From the NCBI RefSeq assembly GCF_014873535.1, contig NZ_JADBEF010000001.1:7068001-7132000 (forward strand): a DNA stretch of 64,000 nt, written 5' to 3'. A program made the translations under genes and the position numbers. Below, one piece after another: positions 6,443-15,239 of the stretch (its first letter is position 1; every line of letters begins with the position of its first letter). Under the pieces are notes generated by a model. That model made no database searches. It was not told the origin of the DNA and saw nothing but the letters and a program-made list of their open reading frames with translations. Source of the DNA: Nonomuraea africana. Lineage in GTDB: Bacteria; Actinomycetota; Actinomycetes; Streptosporangiales; Streptosporangiaceae.

Positions 6443-8926
6443 GTGGTTGTGCAACAGCGGATGGCGAAGGTGGACCCCCAAGACGAGCTGGCCGCCCGGC
6501 TGCGCCTGCTCCAGGAGCTGTCCGGGCGCGGCGTGCGGGCCCTCGCGCGGGACACGGGCCTCAGCTCGTCGTCGCTGTCGCGCTACCTCAGTGGCCAGTC
6601 AGTGCCGCCCTGGCCCGTGGTGATCGAACTCTGCCGCCTCGTCAAGCGTGACCCCCGCCCGCTGCGCCCCCTGTGGGACCGGGCGACGAACCACCTGCCG
6701 GCGCCCCCGAAGGCGAGCCGCCAGGTCCAGCCCCCGTCGCCGCCCGCCAGCGCCCCACGCCCGCCCCGCAACGATCTGCCGCGCGACGTGCCCGACTTCA
6801 CCGGACGTGAGGCCCAGCTCGCCGCCGTCCTCGCCGCGGTGGCCGGCAGCCGGGTGGTCGCCGTCGACGGCATGGCGGGCGTCGGCAAGACCTGTCTGGC
6901 GGTGCACGCCGCGCACCAGCTCGCCGCCGAATACCCGGACGCCCAGCTCTATCTGGACCTGCACGGGTTCACCGACGGGCGGGAACCGCTCGATCCCGAT
7001 CCCGCGCTGCGGGCGTTGCTCGCCGCGCTCGACGTCCCGTCGGAAAAGATCCCGCAGGAGGGCGGCATCGAGCCGCTGGCCGCCTGTTGGCGGTCGGAAC
7101 TGGCCGGCCGGCGGGCCGTCGTGGTCCTCGACAATGTCGCCAGCGCTGACCAGGTCCGCCCGCTGCTGCCCGGCGCGGGCGTCTCCGTCGCTCTGATCAC
7201 CAGCCGCAACCGGTTGCTGGGCCTGGAGGAGGTGCCCCCGGTGTCGCTGGACGTACTGGCCCCGGAGGAGAGTGCGGAGCTGCTGGCGCGCGCCAGTGGC
7301 GATCCCGGCGGCCCCGACGGCCGGCTGGCCCGCGATCCGGAGTCCGCGGCCGAGGTGCTGCGGTTGTGCGGCCATCTGCCGCTGGCCCTACGGCTGGCCG
7401 GGGCCCGGCTGCGGCACCGGCCGGGCTGGACCGTAGGCATCCTCGTCGAGCGTATGGCGGAGGGCACGAGCGAGTTCGACACCGCGTTCGCCATGTCCGT
7501 ACGGCAGCTGGACCGGGCCGAGCGCCGGTTGTTCCGGTTGCTGGGGCTGCTGTCCGGGTCGTCCTTCGACGAGTACGTGGCGGCGGCACTGGCGGACGTA
7601 CCGCTGCGCAGCGCCCGGGCGATGCTGGAGAACCTGCTCGACGCGCACCTCGTCCAGCAGCCGTCGGCCGGCCGCTACACGCTGCACGACCTGGTGCATC
7701 AGCACGCCCGCCGAGCAGCCGCTGAGCAGGATTCTCCGGCGGAGCGGGAGCAGGCGCTGGGCCGGGTGCTCGACTATTACGTGCACGCGGCGGCTGCCGC
7801 CGACGCCGCGATGCCGTACGAGTCCGGCAGCCGCGCGGCGACCGCGGGCCGGCCCCCGGCCGAGCTGCCGCGGTTCACCAACAAGCATGCGGCCCTCTTC
7901 TGGTTTGTCACGGAGTACACCAACCTGATGGGCGCCTTCGAGGTGGCGGTCGCCACCGGAGCCGACGCCCACGCGTGCGAGCTGCCGCGCTTCATGCGGA
8001 CGTTCTTCGCGCGGCGCTGCGGCACGACGCACCTCAACGTCCTCTTCGAGCGATCGCTGGCGGCCGCACAGCGCCTGGGCGATCCGTGGCAACTGGCCGA
8101 GGCGCACAGCGACCTGGGGTTCGCCCGCTACAACGCGGGCCGGATGGCGGAGGCCGGCGCCGCGTACGAGGCGGCGGCACCGCTGATATCCCAGGCCGGG
8201 GACACCCGCTCCGAGGCAGATCTGATCATGCGCCGCGGCTACCTGAGGTGGGACGAGGGCTACGTCGAGGAGCCACTCGACCTCTTCCGGCTGGCGCGGA
8301 AGCTGTACGCGGACGCCGGCTGCCCGATGGGCGCGGCCCATGCGACCGCCGACGAGGCATGGGCGATGCTGCAGCTGGGACACCGCGAGGAGGCGGCTCG
8401 GCTGGCCCGCGAGGTGCTGGACATCGCCCACGCCGACCCCGCCTTGCCGGCCGTACTGACCGCCCGGATCACCCTTGGCATGGCCATCACCCACGAGCAA
8501 CCCGACGAGGCCGCGGAGCACCTGCACCAAGCCCTGGAACTCGCCCGCGAGGACGGCCACAAACACAACGAGGCGTGGTGTCTCAACTGCCTGGGCGTCG
8601 CCCTGCGCCAGATGGGCCGCTACGAGGAGGCGCTGGCCAGCCACCGACAGGCGTTCGCACTCCTGGACGAGCTGTTCGAGGAGCACTGGAAGATTCATTT
8701 CCTCAACGGGTACGGCGAGACCTGCCGACTGGCCGGCCTGCCCGACGAGGCTTTGCGCTTGCACCGTCAGGCACTCGAGCTGGCTCCGAAGGTGGGCTAC
8801 CGGCACCAGGAGGCACTGGCCCACGAGGGGATCGCCGCCGTGCTCGAGGAGACGGACCCATCTGCCGCCGCCGAGCACCGCGCGGCAGGGCAGGCCATCC
8901 GACAGGAGCTCAAACCAGAGGCCTGA
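6443..8926 (+). CDS. XRE-HTH / NB-ARC / TPR STAND regulator
   Basis: An 827-residue multidomain protein. An N-terminal XRE/Cro-type helix-turn-helix spans residues about 12-65 (LARDTGLSSSSLSRYLSGQ). A Pro-rich linker leads to an NB-ARC ATPase beginning near FTGREAQL, with P-loop GMAGVGKT at about 142 and Walker B VVVLDN near 225. A winged-helix/ARC2 segment follows, then a C-terminal TPR superhelix (about 510-815, e.g. AEAHSDLGFARYNAG). Such STAND switches sense a ligand through the repeats, oligomerise with ATP and control transcription. There is no BTAD domain. It is divergent from the AhpD-like gene, an obvious candidate target. Start GTG 6443 with GAGGCAGG upstream. Confidence 0.88.
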   Translation: MVVQQRMAKVDPQDELAARLRLLQELSGRGVRALARDTGLSSSSLSRYLSGQSVPPWPVVIELCRLVKRDPRPLRPLWDRATNHLPAPPKASRQVQPPSPPASAPRPPRNDLPRDVPDFTGREAQLAAVLAAVAGSRVVAVDGMAGVGKTCLAVHAAHQLAAEYPDAQLYLDLHGFTDGREPLDPDPALRALLAALDVPSEKIPQEGGIEPLAACWRSELAGRRAVVVLDNVASADQVRPLLPGAGVSVALITSRNRLLGLEEVPPVSLDVLAPEESAELLARASGDPGGPDGRLARDPESAAEVLRLCGHLPLALRLAGARLRHRPGWTVGILVERMAEGTSEFDTAFAMSVRQLDRAERRLFRLLGLLSGSSFDEYVAAALADVPLRSARAMLENLLDAHLVQQPSAGRYTLHDLVHQHARRAAAEQDSPAEREQALGRVLDYYVHAAAAADAAMPYESGSRAATAGRPPAELPRFTNKHAALFWFVTEYTNLMGAFEVAVATGADAHACELPRFMRTFFARRCGTTHLNVLFERSLAAAQRLGDPWQLAEAHSDLGFARYNAGRMAEAGAAYEAAAPLISQAGDTRSEADLIMRRGYLRWDEGYVEEPLDLFRLARKLYADAGCPMGAAHATADEAWAMLQLGHREEAARLAREVLDIAHADPALPAVLTARITLGMAITHEQPDEAAEHLHQALELAREDGHKHNEAWCLNCLGVALRQMGRYEEALASHRQAFALLDELFEEHWKIHFLNGYGETCRLAGLPDEALRLHRQALELAPKVGYRHQEALAHEGIAAVLEETDPSAAAEHRAAGQAIRQELKPEA

Positions 8927-9202
8927 CGTGACTGGTCACTCTCGCGGATCATGTCTCTGGTCTACCTGCACGAGAGCTTCTTGGAAGGGTGTGGCAGCCT
9001 GGTTGCTCCCGACGGACAGGTTTCGTGCAGCATGCGGATCAATATCGCTACGGCTCATTCGAGCTGAACGCCTGTGATCACAGCGGAACCCCGACGGCCG
9101 GCATCACCCGATCGGCAGCCGCCTCGCCGGACCCAGCGCTTGGTGACAATCGGGCCCGCAGCACCTTCAGGGCGTGCCGTACGGCCGCGCGGCTCGCTGG
9201 GT

Positions 9203-9505
9203 TCACCGGTCATACAGGTCGTGGTGGGTCACGCGGGGTTCCTTCTCCAGTAGATAGTCGCCGTCGAAGTCGTAGTACTTGGCGAGGGTGATGTCGTCGC
9301 CCGCGAAGGCGGCGATCGCCTGCTCGGATTCCCAGAAGGTCAGCGTGTGGAAGTGCGCGACGTCCCCCTCCTCGCGATGCAACACGTACGCGCCCCGGTT
9401 GCCGGGAGTCGACCGGTAGTCGGGGATCGCGACCTCGCGCATCAGCCTCAGGTAGTCCGCTGACTTCTCGATCGGGGTGACGCCGTGCCAGATTCGGGCG
9501 ATCAT
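9203..9505 (-). CDS. Antibiotic biosynthesis monooxygenase (ABM) domain protein
   Basis: A 100-residue dimeric alpha/beta-barrel (ferredoxin-like) protein. The start MIARIWHGV and the LTFWESEQAIAAFAGDD segment are typical of the ABM superfamily, which includes heme-degrading and quinone-forming cofactor-free monooxygenases and many uncharacterised stress proteins. No specific catalytic set can be assigned. ATG 9505 is chosen over an upstream ATG because AGAGGA lies 5-6 bases before it and the family starts at this Met. It stands alone between intergenic stretches of 276 and 246 bases, in which I see no gene. Confidence 0.8.
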   Translation of the reverse strand: MIARIWHGVTPIEKSADYLRLMREVAIPDYRSTPGNRGAYVLHREEGDVAHFHTLTFWESEQAIAAFAGDDITLAKYYDFDGDYLLEKEPRVTHHDLYDR

Positions 9506-9751
9506 CGGATTCCTCTGTACGGAGACAGTGTCCAACCTGCTCTGTTCATAGAATCACCCCAGGTCAGCCTGGACGTCGGTGGACACCACCACGTCTAGAG
9601 CCTGTTCTCACCCTTCGAAGCTTCCTGCGCCGGCCTGCCGCCTGCTAGCGCTCGCCGCAAAGCAGCTCGTGGCAGTCGGCGCTGACGACGATGTCCGCTC
9701 TCTCCGCCGGCTTCCGGATTGACCACCAAGCTGCTCGCCGAACCTGGCCGG

Positions 9752-10345
9752 TCAGGGCTGACGTCCGATGAACCGTAGGAACGCGGTCTGGCCGTCGGCG
9801 TCCCGTACGGTGGGAGCGCTTGGGGCGAACGCGCCGGTCGCCAGCAGCGCTGCGTGGTGCGGGAGGAGTGCCTGGTGGGTACGGGCGACGGCCTCGGGGT
9901 CCAGCTTCTCGTCGCCTCCGGTGGCGCGGGCCAGGTCCCAGGTGTGTCCCAGCAGTTCGAGGGCGCCGATCACGTCGGTGGCCTCCTCCACGGGTACTGG
10001 TCCGAGTGGTCCTCCGGGCAGCGGCCGTCGGGCCAGTATGGGGTCACGCAGCATCGCCAGTATCTGGTCGCGGCAGGCGATGAACGCGGCGGCCAGGTCC
10101 GCGTCCGGCTCCACGGCGGGTGCGTCGGCCATGGGCGAGACGGCGACGCCGTGTTCGGCTTCAGGTCGGGTGCCGTGGACGGCGGCGAGGATGCCGCGGT
10201 GGCCGTTGATGACGTGTGCGACCACGTCGCGGGCCACCCAACCCTGGCAGGGGCTCGGTGCGTCCCAGCGGCCGGCCGGAGTGGCTCGGACTCGGGCCAG
10301 GAAGGCATCGGCGAGGTCGGAGTAACGTTCTGCTATTTCGGACAT
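9752..10345 (-). CDS. TIGR03086 family DinB-like metal-binding protein
   Basis: A 197-residue four-helix DinB/mycothiol maleylpyruvate isomerase-type protein. The conserved PSPCQGWVARDVVAHVINGH carries the first metal-binding His (about residue 45), and ELLGHTWDLARATG carries the second His with Asp. The C-terminal tail TAFLRFIGRQP is the family signature end. These enzymes use mycothiol as cofactor in actinobacteria, in place of glutathione or bacillithiol; the substrate is unknown. It lies just downstream of the SRPBCC gene on the same strand (54-base gap) and may belong to the same transcript as the VOC-ArsR-SRPBCC genes. Confidence 0.85.
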   Translation of the reverse strand: MSEIAERYSDLADAFLARVRATPAGRWDAPSPCQGWVARDVVAHVINGHRGILAAVHGTRPEAEHGVAVSPMADAPAVEPDADLAAAFIACRDQILAMLRDPILARRPLPGGPLGPVPVEEATDVIGALELLGHTWDLARATGGDEKLDPEAVARTHQALLPHHAALLATGAFAPSAPTVRDADGQTAFLRFIGRQP

Positions 10346-10399
10346 GCGGCAGCTCCTGTCGTCGGAGTGGAGGAGTGCAAAGGGGTGGGCGCCTGGGGA

Positions 10400-10861
10400 T
10401 CAGCGTGGTTCGAGCCGGTGCAGGACCTCGTCGAGGCGGCGCATGGCCATGGAACGCCAGCCGCCGCCCATGATGGTGCGGGCGCGTTGCTGGATCGGGC
10501 TGTCGGGATCGAAGCCCTCATGGACGAGAAAGAGTCGGGTGCCACGGCCCTCCGGCTGGAGGGTCCAGGTGATGGTCCAGTCGGCGCGGCCGGGGCTGTC
10601 GGGGTCAGCGTCGCGCCAGCCGATGCGGAGCATGCGTTCGGGCTCGAAGGCCAGGACCTCGGCCTGCACGATGCCGGAGAAGCCGGTGGCGGGCATGGCT
10701 TGGGCCCGCATGGTGTAGCGGTGCCCGACCTCGAGGCGGAAGTCGCCGGGCATGAGCCACTGGGCGAGCAGGTCCGGCTCGGTCAGCGCCCGCCACACTT
10801 TCCGCGGCGGATGAGTCAGGAACTGGTCGACGCGGACCGTGGTCAGATCGTCCTCGGTCAC
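10400..10861 (-). CDS. SRPBCC / AHSA1-type protein
   Basis: A 153-residue START-like (SRPBCC) protein with the AHSA1 signature: HPPRKVWRALTEPDLLAQWL near the N-terminus, then a beta-grip and a long C-terminal helix (GGWRSMAMRRLDEVLHRL). These small hydrophobic-pocket proteins commonly pair with ArsR regulators. GTG 10861 is chosen rather than ATG 10879: its GTGA overlaps the ArsR stop, giving a classic translational coupling. Third gene of the VOC-ArsR-SRPBCC operon. Ligand unknown. Confidence 0.85.
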   Translation of the reverse strand: MTEDDLTTVRVDQFLTHPPRKVWRALTEPDLLAQWLMPGDFRLEVGHRYTMRAQAMPATGFSGIVQAEVLAFEPERMLRIGWRDADPDSPGRADWTITWTLQPEGRGTRLFLVHEGFDPDSPIQQRARTIMGGGWRSMAMRRLDEVLHRLEPR

Positions 10862-11199
10862 GACTGATCGTCGTCCCATGTGTCGAGCAGGTCGCGCAGT
10901 CCGGTCAGCTTCTCACGCCAGAACCTCTCGAACGGGTGCAGCCATTCCTGCACCTCGTACAAGGCGGCCGCCTCCAGGCGGTAGAGCCGTTGCCGCCCGG
11001 CTCTGGTCTCGCTGACCAGCCCGGCCTCCCTGAGCACCCGCAGATGTTCGGAGAAACTCGGGCGGGCCATGGCGAAGTGCGAGGCCAGTTCGGTGACCGG
11101 TTGCGGCCCGTGCTCTCGCAGCAGCCGCAGCACCTCGCGCCGCACCGGACTCGCCAGCGCCGCGAAAGCCCGGTCAGCGTCCGTTTCGACAGCGGGCAT
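10858..11199 (-). CDS. ArsR-family winged-helix regulator
   Basis: A 113-residue ArsR/SmtB-type repressor: ASPVRREVLRLLREHGP (helix 2), then the recognition helix region VTELASHFAMARPSFSEHLR and wing RLYRLE. There are no Cys/His clusters of the classic metal sensors, and the C-terminal EWLHPFERFWREKLTGL tail is that of the ArsR proteins encoded next to SRPBCC genes. It probably autoregulates its operon; the inverted repeat at 11594-11607 is the best operator candidate. Start ATG 11199, 5 bases after the VOC stop; its stop overlaps the SRPBCC start. Confidence 0.9.
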   Translation of the reverse strand: MPAVETDADRAFAALASPVRREVLRLLREHGPQPVTELASHFAMARPSFSEHLRVLREAGLVSETRAGRQRLYRLEAAALYEVQEWLHPFERFWREKLTGLRDLLDTWDDDQS

Positions 11200-11204
11200 C
11201 GGGG

Positions 11205-11579
11205 TCAGGCCCCCGATGGAGCCGGAGCGGACAGCACGAAGCTGTTGCCGTCCGGATCGGTGAGAGTTACCTGGCGCCCCCATGGCAGGTCGGTCGGTCC
11301 CTCGATGCCGGCACCCGCCTTCGCCAGTTCCGCGCAGTCGGCGTCCAGGTCGGTCGTCTCGAGGATGATCCCCTTCGCGCTGCCGGGGGCGAAGCCCTGC
11401 TGCGCGGTGGCGAGCGTGAAGCTGGTCTGGGCTCCCTTCGGGGCGACCTGAAGCCACCGTACCGGGCCCATTTGCTGGTCGGCGATGACTTCGAAGCCGA
11501 GCGAGGAGACGTAGAAGTCCTTCGCCCGGTCCTGGTCGGAGACGGGCACTGTGACGATCTTGGCGTGGGTGATGTTCAC
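11205..11579 (-). CDS. VOC family (glyoxalase-like) protein
   Basis: A 124-residue single VOC-domain protein. It opens ITHAKIVTVPVSDQDRAKDFYVSSLGF and ends with QVTLTDPDGNSFVLSAP. First gene of the operon with ArsR and SRPBCC. The GTG at 11579 is the start because homology begins immediately after it and TATACT lies 6 bases upstream, which predicts a leaderless mRNA. Members of this VOC/ArsR/SRPBCC arrangement are common in actinobacteria, but the ligand is not known. The operator-like palindrome lies only 14 bases upstream of the start. Confidence 0.85.
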   Translation of the reverse strand: MNITHAKIVTVPVSDQDRAKDFYVSSLGFEVIADQQMGPVRWLQVAPKGAQTSFTLATAQQGFAPGSAKGIILETTDLDADCAELAKAGAGIEGPTDLPWGRQVTLTDPDGNSFVLSAPAPSGA

Positions 11580-11585
11580 GTCCCC

Positions 11586-11607
11586 AGTATAGGTAGGAAT
11601 TATCCTA
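11586..11607 (-). promoter_or_regulatory. Leaderless promoter -10 and ArsR operator candidate
   Basis: Reading on the minus strand, TATACT (11591-11586) is a -10 box placed 6 bases before GTG 11579. Just upstream lies the inverted repeat TAGGA-ATTA-TCCTA (11594-11607). A repressor bound there would cover the -10/-35 spacer. Its position at the head of a VOC-ArsR-SRPBCC operon makes autoregulation by ArsR the simplest reading. Confidence 0.5.
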
Positions 11608-11814
11608 CGCATCGACCGGATCCAGAAATTCGCCTCAGCTCCACGAGTCATGCCCTGCTGCGCACGAAGGCGTAGCAAGGTGAGGCGGTAACACCATCCT
11701 GCCGCTATCAACCGCTTGGCCATGGCCTGCGCCCGATGGGTCAGCAGCGAAAAGCGGCGTGCGGACCGATCGGTTTGCACTACACGTCATTCCTGTCCAA
11801 CGGACAATGGCCAC

Positions 11815-12093
11815 GTGACTGAGCACCTGATCCCGAAACAAGGCATGTGGTTCGAGCATGCCCTGGAGCACGAGATCGACCCGCAGCACGGCTTCCGCCC
11901 CGCGCGATGCGTGATCACGGACATCGCCGACCCCAGAGCCACGGCTCTTCCCCAGGTGCTCTACCGGCGGATTGACGACTTAGGAGAGGGCTCACCGAAC
12001 AGCATCGACGTCGATCTGTTCGGTGACATCGTGCTGCGATGGCTGACAGCCGAGGAATGCGCACAAGCGGAAAGACAGGCGCGATTCAGATGA
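11815..12093 (+). CDS. Small hypothetical protein
   Basis: A 92-residue soluble protein. It starts at GTG 11815 (or ATG 11845) and shows a plausible mixed alpha/beta sequence with LPQVLYRRIDDLGEG and a hydrophobic patch VDLFGDIVLRWLT. No signal peptide, membrane segment or family motif was recognised. It immediately precedes the M20 amidohydrolase relic and could be a cargo gene of the same rearranged region. Base composition is less extreme than that of its neighbours. No strong ribosome site is visible before either start, so translation is uncertain. Confidence 0.4.
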   Translation: MTEHLIPKQGMWFEHALEHEIDPQHGFRPARCVITDIADPRATALPQVLYRRIDDLGEGSPNSIDVDLFGDIVLRWLTAEECAQAERQARFR

Positions 12094-12145
12094 GCACCGA
12101 GAACATTTGAGCACCGCCCACGATTGGAGGGTGTCAGCCGGTCCC

Positions 12146-12526
12146 CTCTTCGGCGGCGGCAAGATCCTCATGCTGGAGCGCGGCGCCTTCGCCGGGCTGG
12201 ACTGCGCGATGATGGCCCACCCCGGCCCGGTCGACGTCGCGCGCGCCGAGCCGTACGCCGTGACGCACTGGAAGGTGAGCTACCGCGGCCGGGCCGCGCA
12301 CGCCGCCGCCTACCCCGAGCAGGGCGTCAACGCGGCCGACGGGTTCACCCTCGCCCAGGTCGCCATCGGGCTGCTGCGCCAGCCTCGGCCGGCGTGCACG
12401 GCATCGTCACCCACGGTGGCGACGCGCCCAACGCGATCCCCGGCCGGACCGAAGGCCGCTGGTACGTCCGCGCCGCCACCCTCGACGCCGCCGTCGCCCT
12501 CGCCTGGACCGCGGCCGACCCCGAGC
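12146..12526 (+). pseudogene. M20-family amidohydrolase fragment, frameshifted
   Basis: The frame reads FGGGKILMLERGAFAGLD, then RGRAAHAAAYPEQGVNAAD, a clear match to the dimerisation and lid region of M20 amidohydrolases (AbgB/HipO relatives). Near 12383-12390 the match jumps to another frame (GIVTHGGDAPNAIPGRTEGR), so a frameshift is present. The N-terminal metal site and the C-terminal part are missing; homology ends at the stop of the kinase fragment on the other strand. It is non-functional. Confidence 0.75.
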
Positions 12527-13503
12527 TCAGCCGACGTCGATCCGAAGGAGAACCCGATCGTTCTCCACTTGTATCCAGGCGTCGAGAATCGCCGGTCGAT
12601 CGGACGAACTGACGGGAGTGATGGGTATGGCGCAGCCGTCCGCGTCGTGGAGGCAGCCAGCGGGGTTGGCGACGGGGCGGACCTCCGCCACGCCGGGCAG
12701 CCTGGTGAGCCATTGGCGGACGGCGGCGATGGCGTGAGCGCACCCGTCCACGCACGTGCCGGTCGCGGTGAACGTCACTCGGGCACGGTCATCCTCGGTG
12801 CGTGTTTCGGCGAGCCGATTGAAGCCCTTGGGCATTCCCAGGGTCCTGGCCGCTTGCAGGCTGGCGTCGTAGGTGGTGCTCCCACGGTCCGCTGACATCA
12901 GCTTGACGAGCGCCGACGAGGCCGCCACGACCGCCAGCACCACCGCGATGACCGCCATGACCTGTGTTCCCCCCTTTCGGACAGGTGGTGCGGGGCTCCG
13001 CGCTGAGACCGGCGAGGGCTTCAGCAGCTGGTGCAACTGGTCCATGGTCAGCCGTTCGGCCGGGTCTTTGCGCAGCAGCCCCCTCAGCACAGGTTCGAGG
13101 GGCCCGGCCCGTACGGCGGGAGCCGGCTCCTCCGTCGCGACGGCGACCATGACCGCTCCCGGACTGGCGCCGGCGAACGGCGGACGCCCCTCCACCGCGG
13201 TGTAAAGGGTCGCGCCCAGCGACCAGAGGTCGGACTCTGGGGTGGCCGGCAGGCCACGGACCTGCTCGGGCGCCATGAAGGCGGGAGTCCCGATGAGCAT
13301 CCCCGAACCCGTCAGGGCCGCATCGCCCTCAACGGCGGCGATCCCGAAGTCGCTCAGGACGGCACGACCGTCTTCCAGCAGGATGTTGGCGGGCTTGATG
13401 TCGCGATGGGTGATGCCCGACCGGTGCGCGGCACGGAGCGCTGCCAGCATCCGCTCGAGATCATCCACTTCAGGCAATATAGCCGCAGTGGGTGCGCCCG
13501 GCC
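12527..13503 (-). pseudogene. Membrane Ser/Thr kinase lacking its N-lobe
   Basis: The frame contains the kinase C-lobe: catalytic loop HRDIKPANILL, DFG (SDFGIAAVE), APE-like FMAPEQ and DLWSLG. A transmembrane helix follows (MAVIAVVLAVVAASSALV), then an extracytoplasmic domain with four Cys (GTCVDGC, GCLHDADGC). The glycine-rich loop and the VAIK lysine are absent; recognisable kinase begins only at about 13480 (LPEVDDLERMLAALRAAH). The 5' end abuts the stop of the intact kinase gene. ATP could not be bound normally, so I treat it as a deletion derivative, although the C-terminal half remains open. Confidence 0.7.
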
Positions 13504-15156
13504 TCAGGGTCGAGGGCTGACCTCCCCCACCCGCCATCCACCGTATTCAGTGGTGAAGCTCGATGTCAGCCGCGTGCCGTCCTCCGTCCGGAGATGCCAG
13601 GCGAGCTCGAAGAACGTGGGCCGATCGCGCTTGTCCAGCTCCAGTTTCCAGGTGAGCGTCGTCTTGGCGAGCGCCTCCTTGGTGTCGGCGACCGTGGGCA
13701 TGCGAAGGAAACACTCCCAGAGCTGGGCCGGCGCCTCGGTCGTGGTCAGCGAGCCGGAGTACAGGCGGCCGGACGACCGGATCCGGGGCGTGACTCTCGC
13801 CAGGTCGGCGATGATGCCGATGGCGGCCATCGTGTGCGCGTACTTGGCGTACTCCATGATCTCGATGGCGTTCGGGTTGTCGACCCGCCTACCGTCCACG
13901 AAGTCGTCGATCCCGGCCAGGAGCACCCGCCGGTTCACCCGGCCCAGGTCGGTGGTGACGGTCATGTCCATGCGGGTGTCGAGCGGCGACGATCCGGCGC
14001 TGTGGTGGTAGGAGAGCTTCCCCTTGGCGCTGAACGTCCAGTCGCCTTGGCTGAGGCCGCCCTGGTAGGAGAAGTCCGCCATGGGCGTCGCGCCCACGCC
14101 GCTCTCGATGGCGGTGGCGAGGTCGCTCGGCGCAGGTGGGCTCGCCTCCGCTCCACCCGTGGACGCGGACAGGTTCGACGGCGCGGCGCCGTCCGATCCC
14201 CCGCCGCGCCGCCACAGCAGCACGCCCGCGGTCGCGGCGGCCGCCGCGACCGCGGCACCTGTCGCCAGCAGCGCGCGCCGCGAGACCCCGCCCGCACTCG
14301 GGCCCGTCGCCTGCTGATCCTGGGGGAATCCCTCAGGGTGGACGGCGCCGCCGCCGTGCGCCGCCGCGGCCCCCTGGCGTAAGACGGTCTCCTCGCGCTC
14401 GAGAGCGCGCTCGCCTCGCTGCTCGCCCAGGAGCTCGAGCAGCAGGTCCCGGGCGGACGGCCGGCGGGCCGGATCCTTGGCCAGGGAGCGGGCGACGATC
14501 GCGCGCAGCGGCTCCGGCACCTCGCTCAGGTCGGGGTCGGCGTGCAGGATCCGGTAGGCGACGGCCGCGAAGGTGTCCGCGCCGAACGGCGGCCGCCCAC
14601 CGGCCGCGTACGCCATGGTCGAGCCCCACGCGAACACGTCCGTGGCCGGTCCCACGGGCCCGCCGGAGAACTGCTCGGGCGCCATGTAAGGCGGCGTGCC
14701 GACGGAGCCCTGCTTCGTGGTGTCGGCACCGATCAGCCGCGCGATGCTGAAGTCGATCACTCGCGGCCCGTCCGGCCCCATCAGCACGTTGCCTGGCTTG
14801 AAGTCGCGGTGGACCACGCCCGCTCGGTGAATGGCGGCCAGCGCCGTGGCGGTGCCGATGGCCAGGCGGGTCAGCGCCGCGCCGCGCACCGGGGCGACCG
14901 TGGCCAGCGCGGGCCCGTCGATGAACTCGCTGGCCACGTAGGGCGGCTCATGGTCCAGGTCGGCGCGCAGGACGCGGGCCGTACAGAACTCGTCGACCTG
15001 GCGAGCGGCCGCCAGCTCGCGCGCGAAGGCGTGGTCGATGCCGACGTTCACGACCTTGACGGCGGCGAGCTCGCCGCGCTCGTCCTGGCCCAGGTAGACG
15101 GTGCCCTGCCCACCTCGGCCGAGCTGGCGGATGACGCGGTAGGGGCCGATGTCCAC
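13504..15156 (-). CDS. Membrane Ser/Thr protein kinase with extracytoplasmic sensor domain
   Basis: A 550-residue Hanks-type kinase. Glycine loop GRGGQGTVYLG (about 12-22), ATP-anchoring Lys in AAVKVV, catalytic loop HRDFKPGNVLM (about 137) and APE-like YMAPEQ. The metal-binding DFG reads DFS (VIDFSIARL), keeping the Asp but not the Gly. A transmembrane helix (about residues 285-310) leads to a 240-residue outside domain resembling LppX/LprG-like lipid- or glycan-binding folds. It would phosphorylate cytoplasmic targets in response to an external cue. Start is GTG 15156. It lies directly upstream of a truncated paralogue on the same strand. Confidence 0.85.
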   Translation of the reverse strand: MDIGPYRVIRQLGRGGQGTVYLGQDERGELAAVKVVNVGIDHAFARELAAARQVDEFCTARVLRADLDHEPPYVASEFIDGPALATVAPVRGAALTRLAIGTATALAAIHRAGVVHRDFKPGNVLMGPDGPRVIDFSIARLIGADTTKQGSVGTPPYMAPEQFSGGPVGPATDVFAWGSTMAYAAGGRPPFGADTFAAVAYRILHADPDLSEVPEPLRAIVARSLAKDPARRPSARDLLLELLGEQRGERALEREETVLRQGAAAAHGGGAVHPEGFPQDQQATGPSAGGVSRRALLATGAAVAAAAATAGVLLWRRGGGSDGAAPSNLSASTGGAEASPPAPSDLATAIESGVGATPMADFSYQGGLSQGDWTFSAKGKLSYHHSAGSSPLDTRMDMTVTTDLGRVNRRVLLAGIDDFVDGRRVDNPNAIEIMEYAKYAHTMAAIGIIADLARVTPRIRSSGRLYSGSLTTTEAPAQLWECFLRMPTVADTKEALAKTTLTWKLELDKRDRPTFFELAWHLRTEDGTRLTSSFTTEYGGWRVGEVSPRP

Positions 15157-15239
15157 ACGTGCCTCACATGATCGAAATTGAGCGCCAAGAGCCTAACTCA
15201 GCGCGCAATGCCGGTGCGCGAACGGTGGAGCATCTGTGG

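Noticed and set aside
8951..9067. Small plus-strand ORF of 38 codons (start MSLVYLHESF)
   Set aside because: It has no ribosome site, no homology that I recognise and no conserved context, so I do not list it as a gene.
9560..9750. GAGCCTGTTCTC sequence as an IS5-type terminal repeat
   Set aside because: No second end, no transposase and no target duplication were found.
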